Part shown: positions 49,259 through 59,799 of the stretch, one piece after another | Numbering within the stretch: position 1 is the first letter of the stretch | Layout of the letters: the number at the start of each line of letters is the position of its first letter | DNA from: Cryptomeria japonica | Lineage: Eukaryota; Streptophyta; Pinopsida; Cupressales; Cupressaceae | Assembly: GCF_030272615.1 (NCBI RefSeq) | Contig: NC_081411.1 | Location: 211,500,744-211,564,743 of the forward strand | DNA: 64,000 nt | Direction: 5' to 3' | Program-made: the position numbers and the translations under genes | Notes under the pieces: model-generated | The model's input: only the letters and a program-made list of their open reading frames with translations | What the model was told of the DNA's origin: nothing | Database searches by the model: none

Positions 49259-52200
49259 TCATTCGCTATCAGTGGAGTCCTGCCTAGATTCTTGTAACCA
49301 GTGGGTTACCATCTGAAAAATATCTGTCAAAACCAAATTTAAACCATTACTGAATGATTTGCTGTCTTTTAGTGCCTCTTGAGTTCTCTGCACTGTACCG
49401 GTGAGTATGTGCATTTTCTCTTCCAGTGTCTTCACTCTGGGAACCAGAGCCTTAGATATTTCTTTTCTCAAAGAAATAAGGTAGTCTAGTTTAGGACCGA
49501 GTTGACATTTTAAGCTCTTTGCCTTATCCTTTATTCTCTCTTTGTCCTTCTCAAACTTCTTAATTTTCTCTTCTAGATCTGCAATTTTCTTCTCTATCTC
49601 CAAAAATGAATCCGATGTACCTATCAGATTGTCAGCATTATTGTTAATCTTATCTTGTACTTTTCTGATTTCCTTGTCTAGATCTTCTGTTAAAATATTT
49701 GATTTACAAGAATCTCTATATAGTTTCTTGAAGTAAAAAAATCTCTCTCCAAGTTTTTGTAATAATGTGTCCATTTTCTATTTGTTCTTCTTTACAATTT
49801 CCTCAAAGAATTTCTCTTTTTCTTTAATCATTCTTTCCTTAAATGTATCCTCATTTATTTGATCAACCATCAGAATGTTGCCAGTGATGAACTTAGAGAA
49901 TGTGTCTAGTTGACCTAAAGAATCCTTATTATTCACAATGCACTTTGGTGCTATCAATTTAAGAATAGGGATGGTGTCATCAATAGCCTTATAGGCTTGT
50001 GCATTACATTCTATGATCTTCTTTATTGAATCCAATAAGACCTCTATTACATTTGTAGATTTGAATTCTACTATAGAAGTACCAGATGTTTGCCCAACTG
50101 TTCTTACAATATCCATACTACCAGTTGTAGTAATCACCTTGCTTGATTCAACCTTTGGTAGGCCAATCTATGCTTACATTTCTACAAATAGAGGTTTAGG
50201 ATTTTCAAGTTTGGCTGGTGGCACTATTTCTGTCTGAACCTATTTCTCAACCTGTTCCAGTTTTTCAATCTATGTCTCTATACTATCCTTTGCCGGTTCT
50301 TCTAATGTTTTCTCAGTTGTATCTACTGGTTTCTCAGTGGTATCCTCTGTCAGTTGCTCTGTCTATGTAGGTTTTTCTATTTTTATATTTACAGTTTCAT
50401 TTAACTCAACCTCAGCATCTGTAGTTGGTGACTCAGTAGTCACATCTATCTTCTTGTCCTCAGTGGTTTCTCTGAAAAACACAACATTTACTTCTTGAGT
50501 ATCCATATTTACAGAGTACAAAATTTCAGCCTCAGGATTTGTATCCTCTAATGGAGTCTACATACTCTCAGTGACTGGTTGACTGTTAGTAGTATCTACC
50601 GGTGGAGTATCTAAAGGAGGTGGGGGCACATTATTAGTTATTTTAAGGCTTGAAGGTCCACCTACCTTACCTTTCCCCTTATCCCTATCCTTTTGGTATA
50701 CTCTGATAGTCTTTGGTCTAAGTAATTCTTCATGTTTTTCTTTTTCCACAAAGAATATATCCCATGCATCTGTTGTTTCCTCAGAGACTTCTTTTATTCT
50801 TCCTGCCATTAGTGCTACATGTCAGTGAGCAGTGGATAATACTGTCCAGTTTGCTTCATTGATTAGTTTACCTATTTCATCAGTTGAGTTGACTGGATGT
50901 ACTGCACGTAGTTTTTCAGTCTTAATTTTCTTGTCCAACTCAACGATGCCTAACCTTCTATCTTCTAATCTCCTATATAGATCATTTGGTATTTCATCAA
51001 CAACTTCCATAAAAAAATTCTTGTATATATCTAAGTGTAAAATTACACTGTTCTCTATGCCTTCCTTGTCATCTGCAGATAGTGTGTTGTATATTTTCCT
51101 GATGTTTTTCAATTTTCCATCTTCAATTATTTCGTTCAAGAGTTTATCCAATGGAGCAATATCTTTCTTTACCTTCTTTTTCTTAGGAGTCAACTTTTTC
51201 GCTAGAGGCCTCACTGCTTGTTGTTTTGGCCTTGTTTTCCTGGGTGTAGGTGAGGGTACCGGTGAGGGTTTTCTTTTTCTATCTACCCTTTTGAATGCTG
51301 TTAGTATGTCACTTTCAGAGGAGGTTCCAACAGGTGAAAGATGAGCTTACGGTTGAAGTCCTTCCAACTCACTTTCCTTTATACTAGTTTGTTTCAAGAC
51401 ATCTTCTTTAACTGCTTTTGCCTGTCGGGTTCCTTTTCTTACTGTTTAACCCTTTTTCTAGAATGAATTCCACTTTCTATTGTTTCAGCATTTCCAAAAA
51501 ATTTCTCAGTAGGTTCCTTTGGTGCTTCAAGGGGCTTTTGCATAAGTTTCAATAATATTGTCATTTGTGTCATAGCCCATTTTAGTTACCCAGATAGTTC
51601 TAGGGACAACTGCCTCCATCCAGATTTTATCTTTCTTGATTACAAAACAAATTTCTTTCTGATATTTGTCCACAATAGCTTGTGATAGTCTTACTCTAGA
51701 TTTCATTCGAGCCTTCAATTCTTGAAAATGTTCATTTAAGTTTTTCTCCCATATTGCTCAATAGATCCAACAGTTGCTTTCCTACCGGTATATCAAAACC
51801 AAAATCTCTTCTACCAATACCGGGTACTTGTTTAGTTATGTACAACATTAGACAAATAAGCAAATTTCCATATCTGAATGTTCCTTTCTTATCTCCTTTG
51901 ATCTTCTTCAGATTATCTACTAGCTCATCTTTGAGCCATTCACATACATCTACTCTTGCATTATCATTAACCATGTCATAGGCACTTTTGATACATAGGC
52001 TAGAAACTGAGTTCAACGTATTTGCATGTGTAGCTTTATAACCTAAGATCATACTAATAAATCTGACATTGATGTCTTTTACATCATTTACCCTTAGAGA
52101 CCTTTTGTCGAATGTTGCACCGGTTAGGTTTATCACTGTGTCATTTGAGACCTTCTCTGTTCTGTCAAGTCTGCTACTGATGGAAGGTAACCCTGTTACT

Positions 52201-52616
52201 GCTTTTACCACTTCTTTTGTGATTTTATGAATTAAATCCAACCAGAAGAATTCACCATGTACTCTTCTTAGAACAATTCTTATAATATCCTCAGGAAAAT
52301 TAGGGATGCTAAGGATGTCCACAAAACCTAAGGCTTCTACTATCTTGTGTTCCAGCTTGACCTTTCCATCTACATCACAAATCACAGTCTTGTACATGTT
52401 CTTGATCTCATCATTGCCTAATTCCTCAATATGACAATGTATATACATCCTAGGGTCTTTGGCATATACAACTCCCTTAGGAATTTGAGAGAATGCACCT
52501 ATGCTATCATCTTTCTTCGCTATTTCAGGAACCAATTTGAATACGGGTCTAGGGTTCTTAACAACCTCAACAACAGTAGGGTTTGCAATAAATTTAGGAG
52601 TGGATGAAGAAGCCAT
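49259..52616 (-). pseudogene. element N ORF2: unassigned protein of about 1,100 codons
   Basis: The ATG at 52616 opens MASSSTPKFIANPTVVEVVK. The first 294 residues are uninterrupted to 51732 and look globular (GEFFWLDLIHKITKEVVKAV; NVRFISMILGYKATHANTLN; VPGIGRRDFGFDIPVGKQLL). After a frameshift near 51735 the frame continues (51718-51527), shifts again near 51535 and 51420, then stays in one frame to 49259 through a few stops. The middle is Lys-rich, then Pro/Thr/Glu-rich (PPPPLDTPPVDTT near 50600; repeats of the TTEKPVDTTEK type near 50300). The C-terminal 290 residues are helical, ending in a strong coiled coil (49774-49259). I recognise no family; the segment around residue 120 (ITKEVVKAVTGLPS) recalls plant retroelement-associated accessory proteins. 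Confidence 0.75.
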
Positions 52617-53030
52617 AGTTATAAATACCTCAATCTGCCTTAAGGATGAATGCTTAGATGAATTGCTTCACTTCTTTGCTAAGAATGGCTTCGCTCAAGA
52701 ATTTTTGTGCTCTTGAAGATTTGAATGCTCGATGAATGAAAAAGGAGCCAAAACACTTGCTTTATAATGTTATTTTCTTCAAATACCACATTTAATGCTC
52801 TGCCGGTTAAGTTACAACTTAACATATCTGCCGGTATAGAAGTAATTTCAACTTCTCACCATCAACCGAGGGAATAATAGCATATTTTCAATTTGTTGCT
52901 AAACCCCCAAAGGATTTTTCCTTCAGTTAGATGAAGAGTCTCCTATCGGTGGAGTGTTACTCTATTCTGTCGGTGGAGGAGTATTCCCATCAACATTTTG
53001 TTCTGACTTTCTGAATGATTGTTTTGAGAA
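52617..53030 (-). other. leader between ORF1 and ORF2 of element N
   Basis: No coding sequence is seen. On the minus strand a TATA-like CATTATAAAG lies at 52769-52760, about 145 bases before the ORF2 ATG, followed by a C/T-A-rich stretch like a 5' untranslated region. Element H also has a GAGCATTTAATG/GATAAAAG-containing leader at the same place (59417-59455). It may be a promoter for ORF2. Confidence 0.45.
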
Positions 53031-54034
53031 TTATTGATTTACCTCTTCAACCTTTTCTTTACCTTTCAAACTAGGACCTTTGTTATTTAACGGTGGGGAC
53101 TTGCTTCTACAAAATTTTACAATATGTCCAATTTTGTTACAAGCATAACAAGTCACATTATTTTTCTGAATAGCTTTCCCATATCCTATGCCGGTATGTG
53201 TTCTGCATTGATTAGATAGGTGTCCAAATCTTCCACAAACATAACATCTTACATTCATTCTACAATTTTCTGAGTCATGAACAACTTTGTTGCATTTAGA
53301 ACATTGACTGGTGGGTGTATTAGTGTTCTAATAATTTCTAGATCTACACTAATTTGCTCTATGACCATACTTGTTACACTTAAAGCATTTCCCATTGAAT
53401 TTATAAGCATTGGGCTGTCTTACTGGTTTGCTATGATCATGATTGTTTGCAGTACTAGAGCTCTCACCAATTTCAAAGCCAAGGCCATTTGTATCACCAT
53501 TAGATTTATGATTCTTCAACATGTCAACAAGTTCTTCTAAACTTTTCTTGAATTTCTCCTTGTGTTGATTTGCAATAGTTAGTTCATTTTCCAAGATTCC
53601 TTTTTGTCTCATTAATTTAGTTCTGTCATTTGTGTGTGCATCAAATCTATCTTCAACATATCATTTTCATGACCGAGTCTTGTGTTTTCATTTCCAGCAT
53701 CATTTAGTCTTCTAGTCAAGTCTTCTTCATTATTCTTCCTATCTTTAGTTTCTTTACAAAATCTCATGGTCATATCTTGCATCTCATTCTTCATTGTATA
53801 GTTATCTTGTCTTAGTTGGTTCACCAGATCATTAAGAGTTTCATTTTCCTCTTCTTCATTTTGCATCTTCTCACAGAGTTCTCTTCTTTTATTTCTTACT
53901 ATAGTGAAATTTTCTTGAAGTCCTTGAATAATATCCTATGCAGCCTTTAGATCATCTTCAAGTTTGATATTCTTCACCTTTTCTACATCATAGTCTGAAA
54001 GAGTTGTTTCCAATTGCTTTCTCAAGTTTTCCAT
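53031..54034 (-). pseudogene. element N ORF1: coiled coil plus four CCHC knuckles
   Basis: The ATG at 54034 opens MENLRKQLETTLSDYDVEKV, about 60 bases after the primer site. About 170 residues of coiled coil follow, with a TAG near 53940 and a frameshift near 53615. Then come the motif NGLGFEIGESS (near 53490) and four zinc knuckles: CFKCNKYGHRANQC, CSKCNKVVHDSENC, CYVCGRFGHLSNQC and CYACNKIGHIVKFC (53380-53090), and a Lys-rich tail. All sixteen ligands are present. It is probably an RNA-binding gag-like protein; there is no UBN2-type gag start as in copia C or Y. Confidence 0.83.
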
Positions 54035-54091
54035 CTCTATCAGTGTCAAGATCTTCCTCAAGCTGTTAGGATTTTGAAAATAGAGGACCAA

Positions 54092-54103
54092 GCTCTAATA
54101 CCA
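54092..54103 (-). promoter_or_regulatory. primer binding site of element N
   Basis: TGGTATTAGAGC on the minus strand differs at one base from the copia site TGGTATCAGAGC. It lies two bases inside the LTR. Confidence 0.85.
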
Positions 54104-54105
54104 AT

Positions 54106-54898
54106 TCTTAGGATTCCCAAAGTTACTGAGAGGGGGGTTGAATCAGTATCTGACCGGTAATAATATTTTCTTAACTTATAACATGAAAAATATATTAAAA
54201 CTATGTACTGGTAAACCAAAAAGAATGCAACAAATAAGAATAACAACCACAACATGAAAAGCACACCATAACACAATATTTTAACAAGGAAACCTGGTAT
54301 GGGAAAAACCTCGATGGGATTTGTGACCCACAATATTCACTTACTAGCCAATAAGGGAATATTACTACTACAATAGGGGCCTACACATGCAGGAAGGCCA
54401 AGTGCCTAGAGCTCACTGCTCAATTACAAAGGAAGTCACACTAACTTACAAAAATGGATTATACTAATCCAATATCTTATACTGCTTCATATTAGCACCT
54501 ACTATGCCAAATTTAGTACCAGTTTAAGCTCTGCTACATACATAAACCCTTATCCAATAATTTTCATATTAGGTCTTCTACCTTCTATTCATATTTCATG
54601 TCATACATCTTCAAAAATGATCTACAATGATCTCATACATATATGAGTCATGTTACAATCCGCCATGTCGGCTTACAAAAGATTTTACAATTAATTACAA
54701 AATACATTAATACAAAATTGTCGTCGGCCAGGGTGTTGATATTCTTCTTTTCTGTGTCAATGTTCTATATGCCAGTGTAAAGTCTGTCGGTGTCGGTGCC
54801 TATGTCTTCCTGTCAGTATCACATGATTGCTAGGTTGCCATCAATGACAATACCTTCAGTCACCTACAATTTCTCATTGGAGTGTGCATTTGCCAATA
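54106..54898 (-). repeat. 5' LTR of element N (793 bp)
   Basis: It matches the 3' LTR throughout. Its outer end reads TATTGG instead of TGTTGG, and its inner end CCTAAGA instead of CCTAACA, so both terminal dinucleotides have changed since insertion. GTTTA follows at 54899. Confidence 0.92.
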
Positions 54899-55533
54899 GT
54901 TTAAAGATGGATCCAAGTAAGATAGAAGCAATACTTAATTAGCATATCCCTAAGGGCATAAGTGAAGTTAGAACCTTTCATGGAATGGCATCTTTTAATA
55001 GGAAGTTTGTGAGAAACTTTAGCCATGTTTGTGCTCCTATTCTCAATACCATTAAAGGAGGGATTAAGTGTCACTTTAAGTGGATAGAAGAAGCCAATAA
55101 GGGGTTTGAAATGTTGAAAACCAAGATAGCAGAGCTACCAATCCTTAGATTGTCTGATTTCAATCAGTTGTTTGTAGTAGAATGTGAAGCAAGCCAAAGG
55201 GCAATAGGGGCAGTTTTAAGCCAAGAGGGTCATCCTATAGCTTCCTTCTCATAGAAGTTAAATGAAGCTAAGAAAAGGTACTCCACATATGACTTGGATT
55301 TGTATGCAATGGTTCAAGCATTGAAAAAGTGGCATTATTACTTTCTACCCAAAGAATTTGCAGTCTTCACTGACAACCATGCCCTTAGTTTCCTCAATGG
55401 GCAAGAAAAGTTGAACCAAAGACACCTAAAGTGGGTTGAGTACTTACAATCCTATACATTCACTATCAAACACAAGAAAGGGACAACCAACAAGGTATAT
55501 GATGTACTAAGTAGGAGAGTCATGACTATGTAG
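54899..55533 (+). pseudogene. gypsy RT end and RNase H
   Basis: The gypsy frame resumes after element N (KMDPSKIEAILN), with a TAG near 54941. The RT thumb/connection block is VRTFHGMASFNRKFVRNFSH. RNase H follows: FVVECEASQRAIGAVLSQEG (the first catalytic residue, usually Asp, is Glu here), a TAG at about 55253-55255, LNEAKKRYSTYDLDLYAMVQ, FTDNHALSFL, ending near 55533. In gypsy elements this enzyme removes RNA from the RNA-DNA hybrid. Confidence 0.9.
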
Positions 55534-55605
55534 GAGATACAATTGCAAAGTGTGTGTTTGAGTGAGTTAAAAGACCTCTAGAAGGATGATAAGGATTTTG
55601 CAGAG

Positions 55606-57005
55606 ATGTATATTGTTTGTTCTGATTTTTTTAACACCTCACATGTCTCTTATTTAGATTACATGATACATGAGGTATTTTTATTCAAATTTCATCTTCT
55701 TTGTATACCTCAATGTTTTATGAGACAAAATATTATCCAACAGAAGCATCAAGGAGGTCTAGAAGGTCGTTTTGGCATTGATAAGACTTTGCAACAGGTT
55801 GCTAGCTTTTATTATTGGCCTAAGTTGCAACCAGAAGTGAGAAGGTTTGTACAGAAATGTACCATCTGCCAAAGAGAAAAAGGAACATCAAGTAATGCAA
55901 GACTATATCATCCCTTGGTCATACCTCAGAGGCCTTGGGAATGTTTGAGCATGGATTTTATGTTAGGCTTGCCTAGGACCCCAAGGGGATTTGATAGTGT
56001 GTATGTGGTGGTAGATAGGTTCAAAAAAATGGTACATTTCATACCTTGCAAGAGAACCAATGATGCCACCTATATTGTAGGCCTCTTCTTCAAGGAGATA
56101 GTTAGAATTCATGGTCTTCCAATCAACATTGTTAGTGATATAGATGTGAAGTTTTTCAGCCACTTTTGGAGGAAAATTTGGAGGAAGTTGGGGACCAAGT
56201 TATCCTTTTCATCTGCATATCATCCTGAATCAGAAGGTTAGATAGAGGTAGTCAACCAGTCATTGGGTAACTTGCTAAGATGTCTTACAAAGCAACATGG
56301 GCAGACTTGGGATCTAGTACTTGGACAGGAAGAATATGCATATAATGACTCACTAAACCATAGCATAGGTAAAATTACTTTTGAGATAATGTATGGATTC
56401 CATCCTAGGGGCATATTAGAGCTCACAGATCTCAATTCAATGGCACCTAAGAATGCACAAGGGGAGAACTTTCTAGAAGGTATTAAAGAAGTGAATGATA
56501 AGGTAAGGCAATCCTTACAATAAAAATACGAGCAGTATAAGGTTCACGCTGATAAAACAAGGAGGAATGTACAATTTAAAGTGGGAGAGTTAGTGTTATC
56601 ATACCTTAGGAAGGAGAGATTTTCAAAAGGGCAGCCTATCAAGCTCATGATGAAGAAAATTGGACCTCTCAAGGTGGTGCACAAGTATGGGTAGAATGCA
56701 TATGAGGTTGAACTTCCTCCCACCTTGGGTATATCTCCTATCTTCAATGTATGTGATTTTTGTCCATACAAGGGAGAGTCACCAACACCTCAACCAGACA
56801 TGTCCTAACAGGTTCAAGAAGATTGGATAAGGGATTTTCCACCTTGTCAACCGGTTAAGTTGGAGAGTATCAAAGATACCAAGATAGTAAAGAAGACAAG
56901 GAAAGGAGTCTACAAGTACTATCTTGTCAAATGGGAAGGGTTACCTAATTCAGATGCCATGTGGATGTCAGAGGCAGATATGGAGTGGAGATTGCAGACC
57001 TTTTA
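55606..57005 (+). pseudogene. gypsy integrase with C-terminal chromodomain
   Basis: The HHCC zinc region (HQGGLEGRFGIDKTLQQ...CTICQ) lies near 55747-55875. In the core, the catalytic Asp of SMDFMLGLPRT (near 55952) and of IVSDIDVKFFSHFW (near 56130) are present, and after TAG at about 56239-56241 the Glu of IEVVNQ (near 56245). The GPY/F-like region is at about 56640-56760. The chromodomain is at about 56880-56980 (GVYKYYLVKWEGLPNSDAMW). The stop is TAA at 57003-57005. Further stops: near 56521, 56693 and 56806. The chromodomain would direct insertion to marked chromatin. Confidence 0.9.
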
Positions 57006-57041
57006 ACTCAAGGGACTTGAGTTCTTTGTCCCAGGGGAGTA

Positions 57042-58640
57042 TGGTGCAAGGCACCTAACAGTCCAAGATGAAAGTTTTTGTTTTCTTTCAAATTTTTGTG
57101 TTATCTTTGTGATGTAATAATGGACCAACCGTTTGGGACTCAGTAGAGCCATGGTTGAGTTGTCCAAATTTTGGTTTGAGTCATTTGTGTTCAGGATGTT
57201 GTCAGCTTGAGAAGTACTCCAGATAAGTGAATTCATGTAATATAGGTCAATTGTGTTTTGTTTAATTCTTATAGGTTGTTTGAGGACCTTCAGGAGTCCT
57301 AAAATGCATTAGAATGCAAAGTTGCATCTTGGAGTCAAAAGATGTAAAAAGTTGTTGAGCAACATTTTGCAATTTCTTGTAAAAGTTGCATTTTTGGTTA
57401 AAGGCATTGAAAAGATGGTTGAAACAACTGAAACAAGAGTATAAAAGCCAAAATTCACTTCATTGTATGGGTTGGAGGATTGGAAATGAAAGAACAAGTT
57501 TTTGGATTGTGAAGCAATCTTGTTTTCACCGTTTTTGACAGCTTTTCACTTGTTTTTCATTGCTTGGTACGGTCCAGTATGAACATGATTGTGTAAACTC
57601 ATTGAAGGGAATGAGTGTTTATTTAATTTACTTTTCAAAATCTTTATTTTCAATTTTTACTTTCCTAGGTTGCAAAGATTTCTTCCATTCTTTGCAACTA
57701 GGTGTAAAACCCTTGCAAGTAGGGTTTAAGAGTAAGAAAATGGCTCTAACCTAAGCATTCTTTGATGGCACCTGTTGAAATAATTAATAATTATAGGTTA
57801 GGGTCTGTATATAGGTTTAGGATATTATTTTTCATTTTTCAAGTCCTTGAGGAGGAGATACAATGAAGCCCTAAGCTCACCGCTGGGAGTAGGTGAGTTG
57901 GGACAATAGAGAAGTGTGTTTTAAGAGCACATAGAGAATTGGCACATAGAAAAGTGTCATATGGTTGGAAAGCCCTTAGTATTCCCTTAAATAATCCTAC
58001 ATTGTTTGGAGCATGAGTTTTGACTAGTGAAGAGTTTCAGACCCATCTTTCCTAGTCACTCGGTGACGCCTAAACCCTCAAAAATAGTTCAACATTGGAA
58101 ACCCCACTTGTATGGATAACCTAGATGCCAATTTTCATTATTATTTGTAACTTCCAAAAGGGTACTCAAATCCATGATTTATTTCTATCCTTGTCTGGAA
58201 ACGTTTCAAACTAAGTCCCTAAAACCACCAAGGGAGGGCTAATTCAATTAGGCCTATTTGAGCCTAGTAGAGACCTAGAAAGGATAGAAAGCCAAAGTGA
58301 TGGGTTTGGTGATTCTAAAAGCCTCAAAATACTTCAAAGACATCTAATAGATGCACTGTGAGTCCATTGGAAGTGGTTGTGTGTTGAGATCCTTGCAGGA
58401 GTGGTTGGAGCCCCAGAGTGGAGTGTGTGTGATTGAGGTGCCAACCTCAAGAGGTGGAGTTGATTGTCCAAAACCATTGGCTATACCTAGGAGGAAATCC
58501 AAAGAGTTTCAAACCTTGTAGGTCTCATTAGCATAAACCCCTACTAAGTGCTATTGGATGGACTTGAGTAGTTGAAGGGTTGAGTAGGACAAGTCACTCA
58601 AGGAGGTGTATTGGATCAAGCTCCAAGACTCTCTGCATCA
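57042..58640 (+). repeat. 3' LTR of the gypsy element (about 1599 bp)
   Basis: It starts TGGTGCAAGGCACC just after a purine tract (CCAGGGGAGTA) and ends CTCTGCATCA. It is the partner of 37530-39156. CTTGG follows, then the rest of the element H zinc knuckle. Confidence 0.9.
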
Positions 58641-59246
58641 CTTGGTCACACTGCAAATGTTTGTAAAGAAAAAACTAACACAAATGCAAGCTACAATACT
58701 AATTCTAGGTATGTGTCCAAGAAATTTGAAGTTCATTGCTTCATATGCAGAATTTATGGACATAGATTGGTTGAGTGCAGATATGGAGAAAATAATCCTG
58801 TAACACATATGCATCCAAGACCAAATGGCAACTAGAGAAGGAATTTTGACAACCAGGTCAACATGAATTGGCAAAGACCCTATGGCAACTGGTTTAGTCC
58901 ATTTGAGATGGAATAGGTAACAAATGTCATTTGTACCATTTGTAATAACTTTGGTCATGTGGCTATGAACTGCAGGAGAAGAACTGGGAGAGGAAATGCA
59001 GGACCTTGGAAATCATCTAGTATGGTCTGCTATCACTGTAACAAACCAAGGCACTTAGCAAAATTCTGTAAATCCAAAAATAGAAAACCGGTCAATTCTT
59101 CTAAGGATCCGAAAGGAAAGCAAAAAATTAATGTTGAAGAAACCAAAGAGGAAATAAATCGGATATGGAAGAAGAAAAGTGATGACTCACCTAGAGAAGA
59201 AATTGTTCCTTCACCCAATGAAGAGAACACTGCACCAGTGAATTAA
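58641..59246 (+). pseudogene. element H ORF1, C-terminal part: CCHC knuckles
   Basis: It resumes the split knuckle (GHTANVCKEKT at about 58644-58676), then CFICRIYGHRLVEC (near 58739-58780), CTICNNFGHVAMNC (58933-58974) and CYHCNKPRHLAKFC (59029-59070), and a Lys/Glu-rich tail to TAA at 59244-59246. Stops lie near 58835 and 58915; ORF pieces change frame. The four-knuckle layout and the Lys-rich tail (KGKQK) equal element N (KGKEK). Confidence 0.82.
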
Positions 59247-59698
59247 GTACATTAAATATGGATAAGGGGAGCGTAACGTTAAATCCACCTCTGGACCCCT
59301 TGAGATGAATGAGCAGTAAGAGAATTTTGAAGCATGACATTTTGTAAACCTTGTGTCAATATGTTATCAACCAGTTTTCTCCTTGAGCGATGAAATTAGG
59401 ATTTATAACCCTAACAGGTGAGCATTTAATGCAATAGGAAAATAGGATAAAAGCAATTTTTTACTTTGTCATTTTTACCCTAACGCATTCAATAAAGAAA
59501 TTTGCAGTGCTTGCTTAGCTAAAATATTTTGTTGGCTGATAATTCTTGAAGTTGCATTGTGATTTGCAATCAAGCTGATTTTAAGGTTGCAAAAGATTGA
59601 ACTGGTGTGCACTTGGGCATTCAATCGGTAAACAAGACAGTGTGTGCATGATATAAGGTATTTCTTTGAAATCCTGCTTCGAATCTTGTTCGTCTGCA
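59247..59698 (+). other. element H leader between ORF1 and ORF2
   Basis: No coding sequence is seen. It corresponds in position to 52617-53030 (reverse) of element N and shares short motifs such as GAGCATTTAATG. Confidence 0.45.
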
Positions 59699-59795
59699 AT
59701 GGAATCATCTTCAAAGACTGTAGAAAGGTTAATGATTACATCTAAGCCAATGGAAGTTGTAGAGGCAGAACAAATTGTCAAGTTATAGTAAAAGG
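59699..59795 (+). pseudogene. element H ORF2, N-terminal stub
   Basis: The ATG at 59699 opens MESSSKTVERLMITSKPMEV followed by VEAEQIVKL, then a stop. It occupies the place of ORF2 of element N, whose product begins MASSSTPKF and has a similar VVEVVK segment. The rest is lost where the R LTR resumes at about 59800. Confidence 0.5.
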
Positions 59796-59799
59796 AGAT

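Larger units (their letters stand above)
48250..54898 (-). mobile_element. pol-less LTR element 'N' with two unusual ORFs
   Basis: Minus-strand element of 6649 bases with LTRs at 54898-54106 (5') and 49043-48250 (3') and perfect GTTTA duplications (48245-48249, 54899-54903). A copia-type primer site (54103-54092) and a polypurine tract (CCAAAGGGGGAGAT, 49057-49044) are present. The 5062-base interior encodes a coiled-coil/four-CCHC protein and a second ORF of about 1,100 codons, but no protease, integrase, RT or RNase H. It must have been copied by enzymes of another element. Confidence 0.9.
37530..58640 (+). mobile_element. Ty3/gypsy chromodomain element with two nested elements
   Basis: LTRs at 37530-39156 and 57042-58640, primer site, gag, protease, RT, RNase H, integrase and C-terminal chromodomain, in gypsy order (integrase last). 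The flanks are CCTGG (37525-37529) and CTTGG (58641-58645), a target duplication with one change; the zinc-knuckle frame of element H continues across it. A copia (41009-47553) and element N (48250-54898) are inserted in pol. Without them the element is about 7.9 kb. The chromodomain places it among chromoviruses. Active-site changes and stops make it inactive. Confidence 0.92.
35731..59795 (+). mobile_element. pol-less copia-like element 'H', 3'-truncated, host of the gypsy insertion
   Basis: It has a 5' LTR (35731-36790), copia primer site TGGTATCAGAGCC (36793-36805), a coiled-coil/CCHC ORF split by the gypsy element (36853-37529 and 58641-59246), and the start of a second ORF (59699). No protease, integrase or RT is found before the R LTR resumes at about 59800, and no 3' LTR is present, so the right end is deleted. 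The layout equals that of element N. The left flank CGTAG (35726-35730) has no visible partner. Confidence 0.7.

Noticed and set aside
50832-51344. 170-codon plus-strand ORF
   Set aside because: It is the antisense shadow of element N ORF2, which continues in one frame across this interval on the minus strand.
57003-57236. 77-codon minus ORF and similar short ORFs in gypsy LTRs
   Set aside because: They lie inside the LTR copies (37530-39156 and 57042-58640) and are not conserved between the two.
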